Shown piece after piece: positions 43,945 to 53,364 of a stretch of 64,000 nucleotides of DNA; positions within the stretch are counted from its first letter, which is position 1; every line of letters starts with the position of its first letter. The position numbers and the translations under genes are program-made. Source of the DNA: JAISFI01 sp031553775 (GTDB lineage: Bacteria > Bacteroidota > Bacteroidia > Bacteroidales > Azobacteroidaceae); NCBI GenBank assembly GCA_031553775.1, contig JAVBLA010000005.1, positions 1 to 64,000 on the forward strand. The letters are read 5' to 3'. The notes below the pieces were generated by a model. It did no database searches and was not told the origin of the DNA. It saw nothing but the letters and a program-made list of their open reading frames with translations.

Positions 43945-45229
43945 TGTCAGGTATTTTAGATTGTGAGATATCATCGTTTCCCCAGAAGTTCAGTTCTCCG
44001 ATTTGGAAGATAGCTCCTGTTGGCGGAGTACTATCAAATACAGACATTACTGCAACACGAATATACCTAATAGGCTGAGGATCATCCGGGAATAAAAATT
44101 CTTCTCCCTGATCAGTAATCCTATATATTTCTTCATTGGTGTATCCCAATTCATCCAATCGTGTTCTGGTGAAGCGTCCCAGGAAAATCCATTCATCAGT
44201 AAAACTTGGAGAACTCCGTTTCACACCATCATGTGTAAAATCGTTCTCTAGTTCGGGATGCAGCCAATAACCTTTATCATTCAATTGATCTACTGAGATA
44301 TCCCTACAGCCATAGAATTCGAGCACCAATGGAACTTTTCCTGATGTATAAGGGCTGAGTCTGGTTGCTCCATCAGCTGCGAGTTGACGCGCCCAGAATT
44401 TAACACGACTGAGTAAATATTCCTTTTTCATATCAAGTGTAAATACCGAACTCTTCTCAGTTTCCGATTTTTGTGCGAACCAACTGTTATTTCCCGCTTT
44501 ATGATCATACAAACATGCCCTGGTATAGGGAGAAACATCATCTGTCTTGTCATACGGAACATCCATCTTGTGTACATACGGAAATATTTCATCTTCCGGT
44601 ATCGGGGTCAGTGTTACCTTTGCCGTATCGGAAATATTCCCCCATTTATCTTCAAACGATATGGCAAATGTAGTAGGTACAGCCTTATATGTTCGAAAAG
44701 TACGGCCTTCTGCCATTGCGGAAAAATACATTTCCTTATCGATTAAGTCCCCCTTTTCTTCTACCATGAGACGAATACCGAACTCCGTGCGGGAGTCATT
44801 TTTCCAGTTAAGATGTATCCCTCCGAATCCAGGTTTTGTAGCAAGGGAATGATAAGCTATTGAGATCGGAGATTCTAAAGGCGTAAACTCCACGGGTAAC
44901 GGATCCGATTTGGTTTCGTAATAATTAACCGTATAAAGCGTTGCGTGTACCAAGTTCATCGTATTAAACCCTTCAATTTTTAAAGAATTATTATAAAGCG
45001 ATGAACGTTCGGTATATATTTTCCCATTTCGTTCATATTCCGCCATCACATAAAGGATATTCTCATCATTTGGCATGGTGTATGAGATTATCGCGCCTCC
45101 ATTGATTGCCTTTACCTGGTATTCGGTAATCGGACGGGTTTTTATATCCTCTTTATTTTCATTTTCCTTACAGGTGGTAAAAGTAACTGCAAGTAAAAAT
45201 ATCATCCATAAAATTCTGATGTGTTTCAT
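43925..45229 (-). CDS. DUF4959/DUF5000-like surface lipoprotein
   Basis: A 434-aa lipoprotein (start MKHIRILWM; lipobox FTTC, Cys20). The order of features fits the DUF4959-DUF5126-DUF5000 family found beside SusC/SusD pairs: two Fn3-like domains (GGAIISYTMPNDENILYVMA, GGIHLNWKNDSRTEFGIRL) and a discoidin-like C-terminal domain (LSRVKFWARQL, IRYIRVAVMSVF, IFQIGELNFWG). The last domain is a carbohydrate-binding candidate. It follows susD with overlapping reading frames upstream of its start. It likely serves as the extra surface glycan-binding protein of the Sus-like complex. Confidence 0.82.
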   Translation of the reverse strand: MKHIRILWMIFLLAVTFTTCKENENKEDIKTRPITEYQVKAINGGAIISYTMPNDENILYVMAEYERNGKIYTERSSLYNNSLKIEGFNTMNLVHATLYTVNYYETKSDPLPVEFTPLESPISIAYHSLATKPGFGGIHLNWKNDSRTEFGIRLMVEEKGDLIDKEMYFSAMAEGRTFRTYKAVPTTFAISFEDKWGNISDTAKVTLTPIPEDEIFPYVHKMDVPYDKTDDVSPYTRACLYDHKAGNNSWFAQKSETEKSSVFTLDMKKEYLLSRVKFWARQLAADGATRLSPYTSGKVPLVLEFYGCRDISVDQLNDKGYWLHPELENDFTHDGVKRSSPSFTDEWIFLGRFTRTRLDELGYTNEEIYRITDQGEEFLFPDDPQPIRYIRVAVMSVFDSTPPTGAIFQIGELNFWGNDDISQSKIPDNETANK

Positions 45230-45257
45230 ATCTTTCCTTTTTAGTTTTATTAGAAAT

Positions 45258-47207
45258 TTACCATCCATAGCTTTGTACCAGATTATTGTTGATTCTTAAA
45301 TCACTTGTACTGATAGGCCATAAATAGTCCTTTTCGACAAATCGAGGTGCTTCATCCAGATTCATCAGGAGGTAATAATCGGCTGGCGTTTTACCTGTTT
45401 TATCCCAACATTTGGGAACTTGGGTGAACCATATATTTGCCTCATGCCAGCGTCGGACATCCCAAAAGCGCTGTCCTTCAAAAGCCAGTTCTATCAGGCG
45501 TTCCTGGTGAATAATTTTTCGCATCTCATCTTTGTCTGTTATACGCCAGGGCATATTGGAATATTTCTGCCAGGAATCGGCTACTTTACCCAAGCCTGCT
45601 TTTTCTCTAACTAAGTCCATCCAGTAATAAACTTCATCATCAGGGGCACTTTTAACCTCATTCAATGCTTCACTATAAAGCAGGTAGAGGTCTGCCAAAC
45701 GAATCAACGGGAACCTGTAATTATCAGTTGAAAAAGACTTGTTAGTTCCCTGGGAACCACTTGTTCTGAAAGAAACCATTTTCTTGACATGATAACCGGT
45801 TCTACTACGCTGATTATTCCAGTCTGTTGAGGTATTCAAACATTTCAAATAAGTTGAAAAATACCGACCATTATCAGCTGTACCGGTATTGATCTCGTAG
45901 TATCCCCGGTCGAAAGCAAGGTCGGCATAGAATCGGTATTCACGGTCAAAATTCAATCCTCCCGTTTGTTCTCCCTTGACTATGAAAAATTTATGATTAT
46001 CATCTCCGGTACGGGGCTTGTAGCGATTGTTGTAATCATATTGTTTATCCTCGTCGATAGGAACACCATTTTTACTATAAAATAATTCAGCCATTTCGAA
46101 GGCAGCCTGAAAATGGCCACTCAGACGGGTAATTTCATCAGTATACAGCATGGGATATAAATCATGTTGCATATTTCCCCAATCCGAACCGGCAAAACCA
46201 CTTTTCCCTCCGGTAAAATTTTTTGTACTTGACCAAATTACACCTGTATTCCATTTTTTAGTGATCGCTTCACGAATAGTCATCAATTGCACGATGCTAT
46301 CATTCATATTATGCATGCTTTCAGTAGACTTATTATAAGAAAACAAAGAGTGTCCTGCCGAATGTGCATTGTCGATAGCATCTTTCAAAGCATCTACTGC
46401 CCGTTCCCATTTGGAATTATCCGGTTGAGAGGGAATTAGTTGCTTTCCACGGCTATCTATCCAACGGGAATAATATGAATTGCCATTAAATAATGGACTG
46501 GCCCCCCATACCAAGGCTTTTGCCTTGATTGCCAAAGCTATTGGTTGGGTAATACGCCCCAGTTCGTTGGTTGGATCAACAATATACAATGGAAGATCCG
46601 GAGAAGCTTCATCAATCAACTCTACGATATAATCGATGCATTCATCTACAGGTTCCCGGTAAATTTTTACTTCATCCGGCTGAGCATCTAAAGGAATATT
46701 TTCCTTTATCAGGGGGATAGGACCATAAAGTTGTAATAAAAAGAAGTGATAATAAGCCTTCAAAAATTTGACTTCAGCAATCCACCTGGCTCTCTCTTTT
46801 TCGGTAATATCTCTTGGAACATATGCATTTTCTAAGAAAATATTACACCATCTCAAGGCCTGAAACATACTGGTACCACCATTTCCCCCACTCCAATAGT
46901 TTTGCTGTACAGAATTGGTATTTTGAAATCCTTTATATATTTGTTGAGAAGGTTTTTCCCCGAAAGGAGAATTATAATTGGCAGAAAATTCCCCTCCGGT
47001 ATTGTAATATGCCGGAAAATAGAACTGATCAGTAGGATCAGGCAGATAGGAATAAGCGGTATATAAACCTCTCTCCATCATAGTTCTATTAGAAAAGGAA
47101 TCATCTAATTTGGGAGCATTTTCCGGTACGACATCAAAGAAATCATCGCAACTGAAGTACAAAATGCCTGTAATTATCAAGATACTATATAATAATATTC
47201 TTTTCAT
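45258..47207 (-). CDS. SusD/RagB-like nutrient-binding lipoprotein
   Basis: A 649-aa outer-membrane lipoprotein (lipobox LYFSC, Cys20). SusD landmarks are present: DDFFDVVPENAPKLDDSFSN at the start, RWIAEVKFLKAYYHFFLLQL in the TPR helices, RFPLIRLADLYLLYSEALNE and ERLIELAFEGQRFWDVRRW near the end. SusD-type proteins form the lid on SusC channels and capture glycans at the cell surface. It lies 6 nt downstream of the susC-like gene. Its ligand cannot be told from sequence. Confidence 0.94.
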   Translation of the reverse strand: MKRILLYSILIITGILYFSCDDFFDVVPENAPKLDDSFSNRTMMERGLYTAYSYLPDPTDQFYFPAYYNTGGEFSANYNSPFGEKPSQQIYKGFQNTNSVQQNYWSGGNGGTSMFQALRWCNIFLENAYVPRDITEKERARWIAEVKFLKAYYHFFLLQLYGPIPLIKENIPLDAQPDEVKIYREPVDECIDYIVELIDEASPDLPLYIVDPTNELGRITQPIALAIKAKALVWGASPLFNGNSYYSRWIDSRGKQLIPSQPDNSKWERAVDALKDAIDNAHSAGHSLFSYNKSTESMHNMNDSIVQLMTIREAITKKWNTGVIWSSTKNFTGGKSGFAGSDWGNMQHDLYPMLYTDEITRLSGHFQAAFEMAELFYSKNGVPIDEDKQYDYNNRYKPRTGDDNHKFFIVKGEQTGGLNFDREYRFYADLAFDRGYYEINTGTADNGRYFSTYLKCLNTSTDWNNQRSRTGYHVKKMVSFRTSGSQGTNKSFSTDNYRFPLIRLADLYLLYSEALNEVKSAPDDEVYYWMDLVREKAGLGKVADSWQKYSNMPWRITDKDEMRKIIHQERLIELAFEGQRFWDVRRWHEANIWFTQVPKCWDKTGKTPADYYLLMNLDEAPRFVEKDYLWPISTSDLRINNNLVQSYGW

Positions 47208-47212
47208 GATGA

Positions 47213-50200
47213 TTAGAATTGAATGTTTATGCCCACATTGAATACTCTCTGGATTGGATAACCGAGACCGCCGTCAGCCATTTCCGGATCCCACATCTTA
47301 AATTTAGACCACAACCATAAATTGGATCCACTGGCATAGATACGTGCCATTTGAATTTGCGCTTTCTGTGTAATTTTTTTCGGCAAGCTATAACCGATTT
47401 CAACGGTTTTTAGCCGGATAAATGTTCCGTCGCGCAACCACCAGGTACTAACCTCGTTATTATTATCAATATCGTGATCAGAAAGACGTGGCCAGAATGC
47501 ATAGAGGTCCCGGTTAGCTTCCGACCAATGATTATCTGCAATATTTTGCAATAATCCTCTTTGTCCCTGTTTGATAAATGGTTGGATGTCTGATGGCGTA
47601 ATCAGGAATGAAGAGCGGCCTGATCCCTGGAAAAAACAGGAAACATCAAAATTATAAATATTCAGGGAAAAACCGGCACCATAGATAATTTCAGGTGTTA
47701 AAGGAAGCCCGATAGGCACCTTATCATCTTCATTTATCACTCCATCCCCGTTGATATCCTTATATTTAATATCTCCGGCACCATATGTACCAAAAGTTTG
47801 TTTCGGTGAATTTTTTACTTCATTTTCATCTATAAATAAGCGTTCGGCAATATAGCCATAAGGTTGGGAAAGTTTTTGTCCGATACGCGAACGCCAGGGG
47901 ACATCACTGTAATCAGGCTCTTCATATTGAACATATTTACTGGTAGCATAAGTAAAATTACCATTAATTATCAATCGCATGTTTGAATTGAAATATTTCT
48001 GGTATTTTATTTCGGCTTCAGCACCCTGACCTTTGGCAATACCCACATTGGCCTGAGGAATAGACACTAAGCCCATGGTTGTGGGAATATCTGATCTTAG
48101 CTGGAGAATATTGGATCTTCTTTCCGTAAAATAATCTGCATTAATGGTAAAATCTTTGAAAAAAGTTGCCTCTATTCCAAGATTCATCTTCTTGGCAACC
48201 TCCCAGGTTATCTGGTTATTGGCATAGCGAGAGATTAAAATACCATTTCGAGTATTTTTCAGCTCTTCTCCGAAAGTATAACCTCTACTAGTATTTGCAA
48301 GGTCTATTTGAGATAAGTGAAAGAACCGATCGCTAAGACTTCCTATCTGGTCATTACCCACCCATCCAAAAGTGGCTTTAAACTTTAGGCTGGTAATTAC
48401 TTTTTCTGTGCTTTTCATGAATGATTCGTTAGAAATCATCCAACCACCTCCTATCGATGGAAAGAAACCATAACGATGGCTTTCGTCAAATCGTTCGCTA
48501 CCATTCAATCCGAAATTAGCCTCGATAAAATATCGGGAATCATAACCATAGGCCAAACGAGCTGCAGTAGACAAATTTCGTTTTGGAAGCGATTGTTGGA
48601 TATTACTCACGCGGGTATCTGTTTCATCACGTAAAGCACCAATCAACAAGAGATTCATGTCATGCTTATCCGCAAACGTTTTTTGGTATCCCAATCGCAA
48701 TTCGCCATACATTGAAGATGTTACATATTTACTACCAAAATCATAACTCAGATATTCAGTTCCCGTTTCAGGATTGACGCAATACAGTTGATAAGAATCA
48801 TCGGTAGTTTCCAAGGGATAATAATAAAACGGATTGTAACTTCGTTGTAAATCATAATAAGAGTTCCGCTTGATATTGAACGTGCCACGAACAGAAAGGC
48901 CTTTCAAAGCCCTATCGAATTGATGATCTATTTCTATCTGCGAAAGCATCATTGATGCTTTCGCCTCCTTATATCCACTAGCTACCTGAGCCAAAGGATT
49001 AGAATAACCGGGAGCCGTTCCGAACAAAATATGATTGGTGTATTCGTTTGCCGCATCTTTCGGATAATAAGGCAAAAACATAACAGGATTAGCATTACGC
49101 GACATAATAAATACATCTTTACCACCCTGTTTCGGACCATGTGAATCATCAAACGATCCATACGAACGAATTATTGCTTTAGTCTGTGGAGTCAATTTGA
49201 TTGTAATATTAGACCGTAACTGAAAACGAAGTAAATCGATATTGTTATTCAGCATATTTTCCGGGCTTTCTTTGAGAATACCGGTATCGTGCTGAAGGTT
49301 AGCTGCGATGTAATATTGCACTGCTTTACCACCCCCTGATATATTTGCATTGACCCGTTGGTTGAATGTATGGTTTTTCAGCAAATAATTATACCAATCA
49401 ACCGAGGGGTAACGGATGTAATCGGTTCCCCGTGCAGTATTATAGATTTTGCTCGAAGAATAAGGTAATTCGGTCAGCGGATCTCTTGTCCTGACTGCTT
49501 CATTATGCAAGCGCATATAAGTAATCGGATCGGCTAATTCTACCAATTCAGAATTTCGGGAAGATGATAGTTCTGCACGAATATTAATATTTAATTTTTC
49601 AGCAACCCCTTCTTTGGTTGTTACCAAAATAACACCATTGGCTCCACGAGAACCATAAAGAGCTGCGGAGTTAGCATCTTTCATGACAGAAAACGACGCA
49701 ATATCATCAGGGTTAATACGTGCCAAATCACTAGATTCCATTTCAATTCCATCGATCAGGATCAATGGGTCTTTTTTCCCACCGGTACTGAAAGTAGTAA
49801 CACCACGGATAAAAAAGTCGGCATTATCCAGACCTGGTTCTCCCGATCGTTGGTAGGCAATCACACCAGCCAATCTACCGGCAAAAGCGGTTGTCAGGTT
49901 ACTCGATGGAACAACAAGTTCTGCAGGATTAATTGTTGTAATGGAACTTACCACACTTTCCTTTTTCTGTTTACCAAAAGCCACCACAACCACTTCATCT
50001 ATGGCTACCGCATCTTCCTCAAGTGTTAATGTGATGCCATTCGCATCACGAGCTGTTTTTTCCAGGGTCTTGTAACCTAGAAAAGAAAAAACCAATACAT
50101 CGCCTGAGGCGCATGATATGGTATAACGTCCTTCCGAATCGGTTACAGTACCTATGCCTTTATCTTTTTTAAGCACTACAGATACACCCGGCATAGTAAA

Positions 50201-50404
50201 GCCATCTGCATCTACCACACGTCCGGAAATTTTAGTTTTCTGCTGAACCGACACTTGATTTTCCAATTTCTTTTCGTTGTCGGAAAAGCCAGGTTGAGGG
50301 ATGAGCAGTAGAAAAGAGACCAGCATGGCAATCATTCTTCTGCGAAGAAGAGCATAGACAAGAAGGATCCTTAATTCATCGTTTCTTAGAAATGACATTC
50401 TCAT
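47213..50404 (-). CDS. SusC/RagA-type TonB-dependent outer-membrane transporter
   Basis: A 1063-aa receptor. The N-terminal signal is long; the hydrophobic part is MIAMLVSFLLLIPQPGFS, and an internal start at about codon 24 is possible. The carboxypeptidase-like domain covers about 57-135 (ISGRVVDADGFTMPGVSVV), then a TonB-box region (AIDEVVVVAFG), the plug (about 150-270, INPDDIASFSVMKDANSAAL, YGSRGANGVILVTT) and a 22-strand barrel to the end (VFNVGINIQF). It imports oligosaccharides using a TonB protein. It starts 30 nt after the DUF1080 gene, so it is likely within the same transcript. Confidence 0.95.
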   Translation of the reverse strand: MRMSFLRNDELRILLVYALLRRRMIAMLVSFLLLIPQPGFSDNEKKLENQVSVQQKTKISGRVVDADGFTMPGVSVVLKKDKGIGTVTDSEGRYTISCASGDVLVFSFLGYKTLEKTARDANGITLTLEEDAVAIDEVVVVAFGKQKKESVVSSITTINPAELVVPSSNLTTAFAGRLAGVIAYQRSGEPGLDNADFFIRGVTTFSTGGKKDPLILIDGIEMESSDLARINPDDIASFSVMKDANSAALYGSRGANGVILVTTKEGVAEKLNINIRAELSSSRNSELVELADPITYMRLHNEAVRTRDPLTELPYSSSKIYNTARGTDYIRYPSVDWYNYLLKNHTFNQRVNANISGGGKAVQYYIAANLQHDTGILKESPENMLNNNIDLLRFQLRSNITIKLTPQTKAIIRSYGSFDDSHGPKQGGKDVFIMSRNANPVMFLPYYPKDAANEYTNHILFGTAPGYSNPLAQVASGYKEAKASMMLSQIEIDHQFDRALKGLSVRGTFNIKRNSYYDLQRSYNPFYYYPLETTDDSYQLYCVNPETGTEYLSYDFGSKYVTSSMYGELRLGYQKTFADKHDMNLLLIGALRDETDTRVSNIQQSLPKRNLSTAARLAYGYDSRYFIEANFGLNGSERFDESHRYGFFPSIGGGWMISNESFMKSTEKVITSLKFKATFGWVGNDQIGSLSDRFFHLSQIDLANTSRGYTFGEELKNTRNGILISRYANNQITWEVAKKMNLGIEATFFKDFTINADYFTERRSNILQLRSDIPTTMGLVSIPQANVGIAKGQGAEAEIKYQKYFNSNMRLIINGNFTYATSKYVQYEEPDYSDVPWRSRIGQKLSQPYGYIAERLFIDENEVKNSPKQTFGTYGAGDIKYKDINGDGVINEDDKVPIGLPLTPEIIYGAGFSLNIYNFDVSCFFQGSGRSSFLITPSDIQPFIKQGQRGLLQNIADNHWSEANRDLYAFWPRLSDHDIDNNNEVSTWWLRDGTFIRLKTVEIGYSLPKKITQKAQIQMARIYASGSNLWLWSKFKMWDPEMADGGLGYPIQRVFNVGINIQF

Positions 50405-50433
50405 AATACTTGTTTTTACATGGATTCAATTTA

Positions 50434-53235
50434 TCATAAAATTTTAACATAGAGGTTGCGGTAATACACTTTGCTTCCGTGTGCCTGCAATTCAATTTGT
50501 TCCTGAGGGAAAATCGGTTGGGAACGATCCCAGAAATTTTCCAGGACTGTATTATCCACTACCAAAATTCCATTGAACATAACAGTTACACGGTCGCCCA
50601 CCATTTTGATATAAAAAGTATTCCATTCTCCCAGCGGATTATCGGCCACTTTCAGCGGGCTTTTCGGATGATTTTTGTTGTTGTATAAGCCTCCCGATCC
50701 CACTTGTGCACCGACTTTTACGCGGGCAGTATTCCATATTTGCACCTGTGGCGTGCCACGCAGATAAATACCGGCATCGGCTTCGGGAGCAGGCTCTAAT
50801 TTCCAGTCCACCAGCATTTCAAAATCCCCGTATGACCGGGTAGTACAAAGATTATCGCCACCTGTCCCGTTGAAAACCATCAGACCGCCAGACGGGATCC
50901 AATGTTTACGGGCCAGTTCATCGGCAACAATCTGTTTTTTAGCTAATTCTTCCGGTTTCATTTTTGCTCTGGAGATAGGATTTCCCACCAAACCCTTCCA
51001 ACCAGTTAGGTCTTTTCCGTTAAAAATAGAAACAAAGCCCGTATCCAGGGGCATTTCATCCAGATGTTTCCGGATAGCTTCTTTTTGATAACCGGCATCC
51101 GGATTATCTAAGATTCCGGATACTTTTGTTAGTAACTCCCGAATATTTTCTCCGGTATAACTTGTATTGTTCAATGCAATATTCATTACCGCATTGGCAG
51201 CTTCTTGCCGTACAGCCGGTTGATCGAGATATTCACCGGCCAACAGGATTCCCAAGTAAGACCCGGTTTGTCCGATTTGCTTTAATATATTATTTTTCTG
51301 TTTGTCTGTTTTTGCCATTTCCAATGCATTGGCAAGGTAAATACGGCGGTTTTCTCCTGTCAGACTTCTATCGGATGCGATACGGATATAAGCATCTAAT
51401 GCCTGATCGAAAAATGAAGCTTCTGCCGGATTGTTACATATTGCCCCTAACTCACTTGCAGCCTTAACTCCCCGGAAACCTGTCAAAGCGGCAAATGCTT
51501 CCTTTTTATCGTTTGAATCTCCGGTTTTGAAGCGATTGGCAATAAAATCCAGCGCCTGATCACTACCCGATGCAGACAAAATACTGTAATACAAGCATTG
51601 TTTTACAGGATCCGTCTGCTGAATCCGAGTGGAAATCATTTCGAATTGTTTGTCTCCCGGAAAAGATTTTACAACAGAAATAATGGCTTGTTGCACCTGG
51701 ACTGTATATTCCGGTTGCATTTTTCCCAAGAGGAGGAATAACGCATCCAAATCATTCATGGTTACTACATCTTTGAGCGTTGAATATGCCGTTTTCCGTA
51801 CATCAGGAGAAGAGGCGTTCAATTGTTCAAAAACGGCTTTTACCTGCCGGTCGGCTTTTCTGCCGGAAAGCAATTGAAGGATGGCAATTTTGCCTTTGTC
51901 ATTTGCTGAAGAAAGATATGGTGCAATGACTGATGCAATATCTCCCGGGGTAACGGATAAAGCATTTTGTGCGGTTTCAATATTTTGTTCATCATTGCTG
52001 TTCAATAGCTTTGCCAGGGCGAAAATTGCATTTTCACCGCCCGTTTTCGCCAATAGGAAAGCGGCAGCTTTTCGAACTTCTAAGTTTTTATCATTCAGAT
52101 ATTTAATAAAAATAGAGGTATAAGATTGATTATTTATCAAATCTCTTTTTTGAGGATTTTCATCAAGCGTTGCCAAAGCATTCAGTATATCTGCTTTGAG
52201 TTCAGGGGAGGCTTTTTTAGAATAATCTACTAATTTGCTGCATAAAGAAGCATCGGCACGATCCAAAGCATATTTCAATGCCGTATTCCTGTAACTTCTC
52301 TCTGTATCTTTCAGGGCTTGTTGCAGGATTTTAAAAGTATTTTCGGGATTGACCATGAAAAGTATTTCCAAAGCAGCCTCACGAACCTGCAACTGACGAG
52401 CTTTTTCTGCATTTTTCATCAGGCCGGTAGCTGCACGGGAAGCTTCTTTCTGATTTCCCTGTGTAAATACCCGTTGAATCAGGGTAATATATGCATCGAC
52501 AGCATTCGATTTTTCCCAGGCATAATTCACCTTTCCGGCGGCAAGCTCCAAATCCTCTAAAGATTTTTCAGAACCGTTAGCTCCTAAAGCGGTAAGTACC
52601 AATGGTTCCAATTCCGCATTACCGGATCTCAGCAGTGATAAAAGGGTTTCTTCCGCTTCCGGGATCTGCACATCGGCCATCGCTCTGACAAGGACTTTTT
52701 TAGATTGAATATCGGACACTGTATTCAGGGCCTTTAGCAAAGCTGCTTTTGATTTTTCCGTGTCGATCGAGACCAAAGCGGCTGCAGCCGGATCATTTAA
52801 TGATTGATCATTTAAATAGCCTGCCAGCTTATCGACCAATTCATCCTGCCCCACAATTTGCAATTGACGAATGATAAAAGCCTTAGATTCCCTTCCGTTG
52901 GCCTGATCGAGCGCTTTCAGGTAAGCTCCGGTCAGCATCCTGCGTTGAGCTTCTTTCCCTTTTTCCGTAGCATAATGAGTCATCCCACTCAAGGCATATT
53001 CGACTTTTACACTGCTCTGATCTGCCGGAACAAGCATCCGTACCATTTCAAGCACCCCATTCTCTCCGGACAGAAACAAGCCATCCAACAATTCCTGTAA
53101 CTGTGCACGATTTTGTGCCGGCATCTGCTCCAACACCTTCACAACCTCATCTTTCGTTGTCCGGCTATCCGGCAATTGCGCCCGAACACTCCCCAACAAC
53201 AAAACACCCAATAGTATCAACCCCAACTTTTTCAT
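50434..53235 (-). CDS. HEAT-repeat protein fused to DUF1080 hydrolase-like domain
   Basis: A 933-aa exported protein (start MKKLGLILLGVLLLGSVRAQ; 11 upstream codons rejected). Residues about 30-720 are HEAT-like helical repeats (DKNLEVRKAAAFLLAKTGGE, SSPDVRKTAYSTLKDVV). Residues about 729-933 are a DUF1080 (3-keto-disaccharide hydrolase) domain: FVSIFNGKDLTGWKG, DFEMLVDWKLEPAPEADAGI, YLRGTPQVQIWN, FWDRSQPIFPQEQIELQAHG. DUF1080 enzymes characterised in gut Bacteroidetes split 3-keto-glycosides made by Gfo/Idh/MocA dehydrogenases, and such a gene follows at once upstream. The repeat scaffold may dock partners or substrate. Probably periplasmic. Confidence 0.88.
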   Translation of the reverse strand: MKKLGLILLGVLLLGSVRAQLPDSRTTKDEVVKVLEQMPAQNRAQLQELLDGLFLSGENGVLEMVRMLVPADQSSVKVEYALSGMTHYATEKGKEAQRRMLTGAYLKALDQANGRESKAFIIRQLQIVGQDELVDKLAGYLNDQSLNDPAAAALVSIDTEKSKAALLKALNTVSDIQSKKVLVRAMADVQIPEAEETLLSLLRSGNAELEPLVLTALGANGSEKSLEDLELAAGKVNYAWEKSNAVDAYITLIQRVFTQGNQKEASRAATGLMKNAEKARQLQVREAALEILFMVNPENTFKILQQALKDTERSYRNTALKYALDRADASLCSKLVDYSKKASPELKADILNALATLDENPQKRDLINNQSYTSIFIKYLNDKNLEVRKAAAFLLAKTGGENAIFALAKLLNSNDEQNIETAQNALSVTPGDIASVIAPYLSSANDKGKIAILQLLSGRKADRQVKAVFEQLNASSPDVRKTAYSTLKDVVTMNDLDALFLLLGKMQPEYTVQVQQAIISVVKSFPGDKQFEMISTRIQQTDPVKQCLYYSILSASGSDQALDFIANRFKTGDSNDKKEAFAALTGFRGVKAASELGAICNNPAEASFFDQALDAYIRIASDRSLTGENRRIYLANALEMAKTDKQKNNILKQIGQTGSYLGILLAGEYLDQPAVRQEAANAVMNIALNNTSYTGENIRELLTKVSGILDNPDAGYQKEAIRKHLDEMPLDTGFVSIFNGKDLTGWKGLVGNPISRAKMKPEELAKKQIVADELARKHWIPSGGLMVFNGTGGDNLCTTRSYGDFEMLVDWKLEPAPEADAGIYLRGTPQVQIWNTARVKVGAQVGSGGLYNNKNHPKSPLKVADNPLGEWNTFYIKMVGDRVTVMFNGILVVDNTVLENFWDRSQPIFPQEQIELQAHGSKVYYRNLYVKIL

Positions 53236-53257
53236 ATAATAGTTACCTCTTTCCCTA

Positions 53258-53278
53258 TTAATTTTCAATTCTCAATTA
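53258..53278. repeat. AATTTTCAATTCTCAATT intergenic repeat
   Basis: A single short copy of the AATTGAAA word family, followed to 53364 by sequence of no recognised content between the DUF1080 gene and the upstream oxidoreductase gene. Confidence 0.45.
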
Positions 53279-53364
53279 ATCCCGCTTCGCGGTCTTGATC
53301 TCCTTCGCACCTCAGCCATACAAGCAAGCTTGATGGCATTCGGTTTGTCGTCGATTCTTAATTC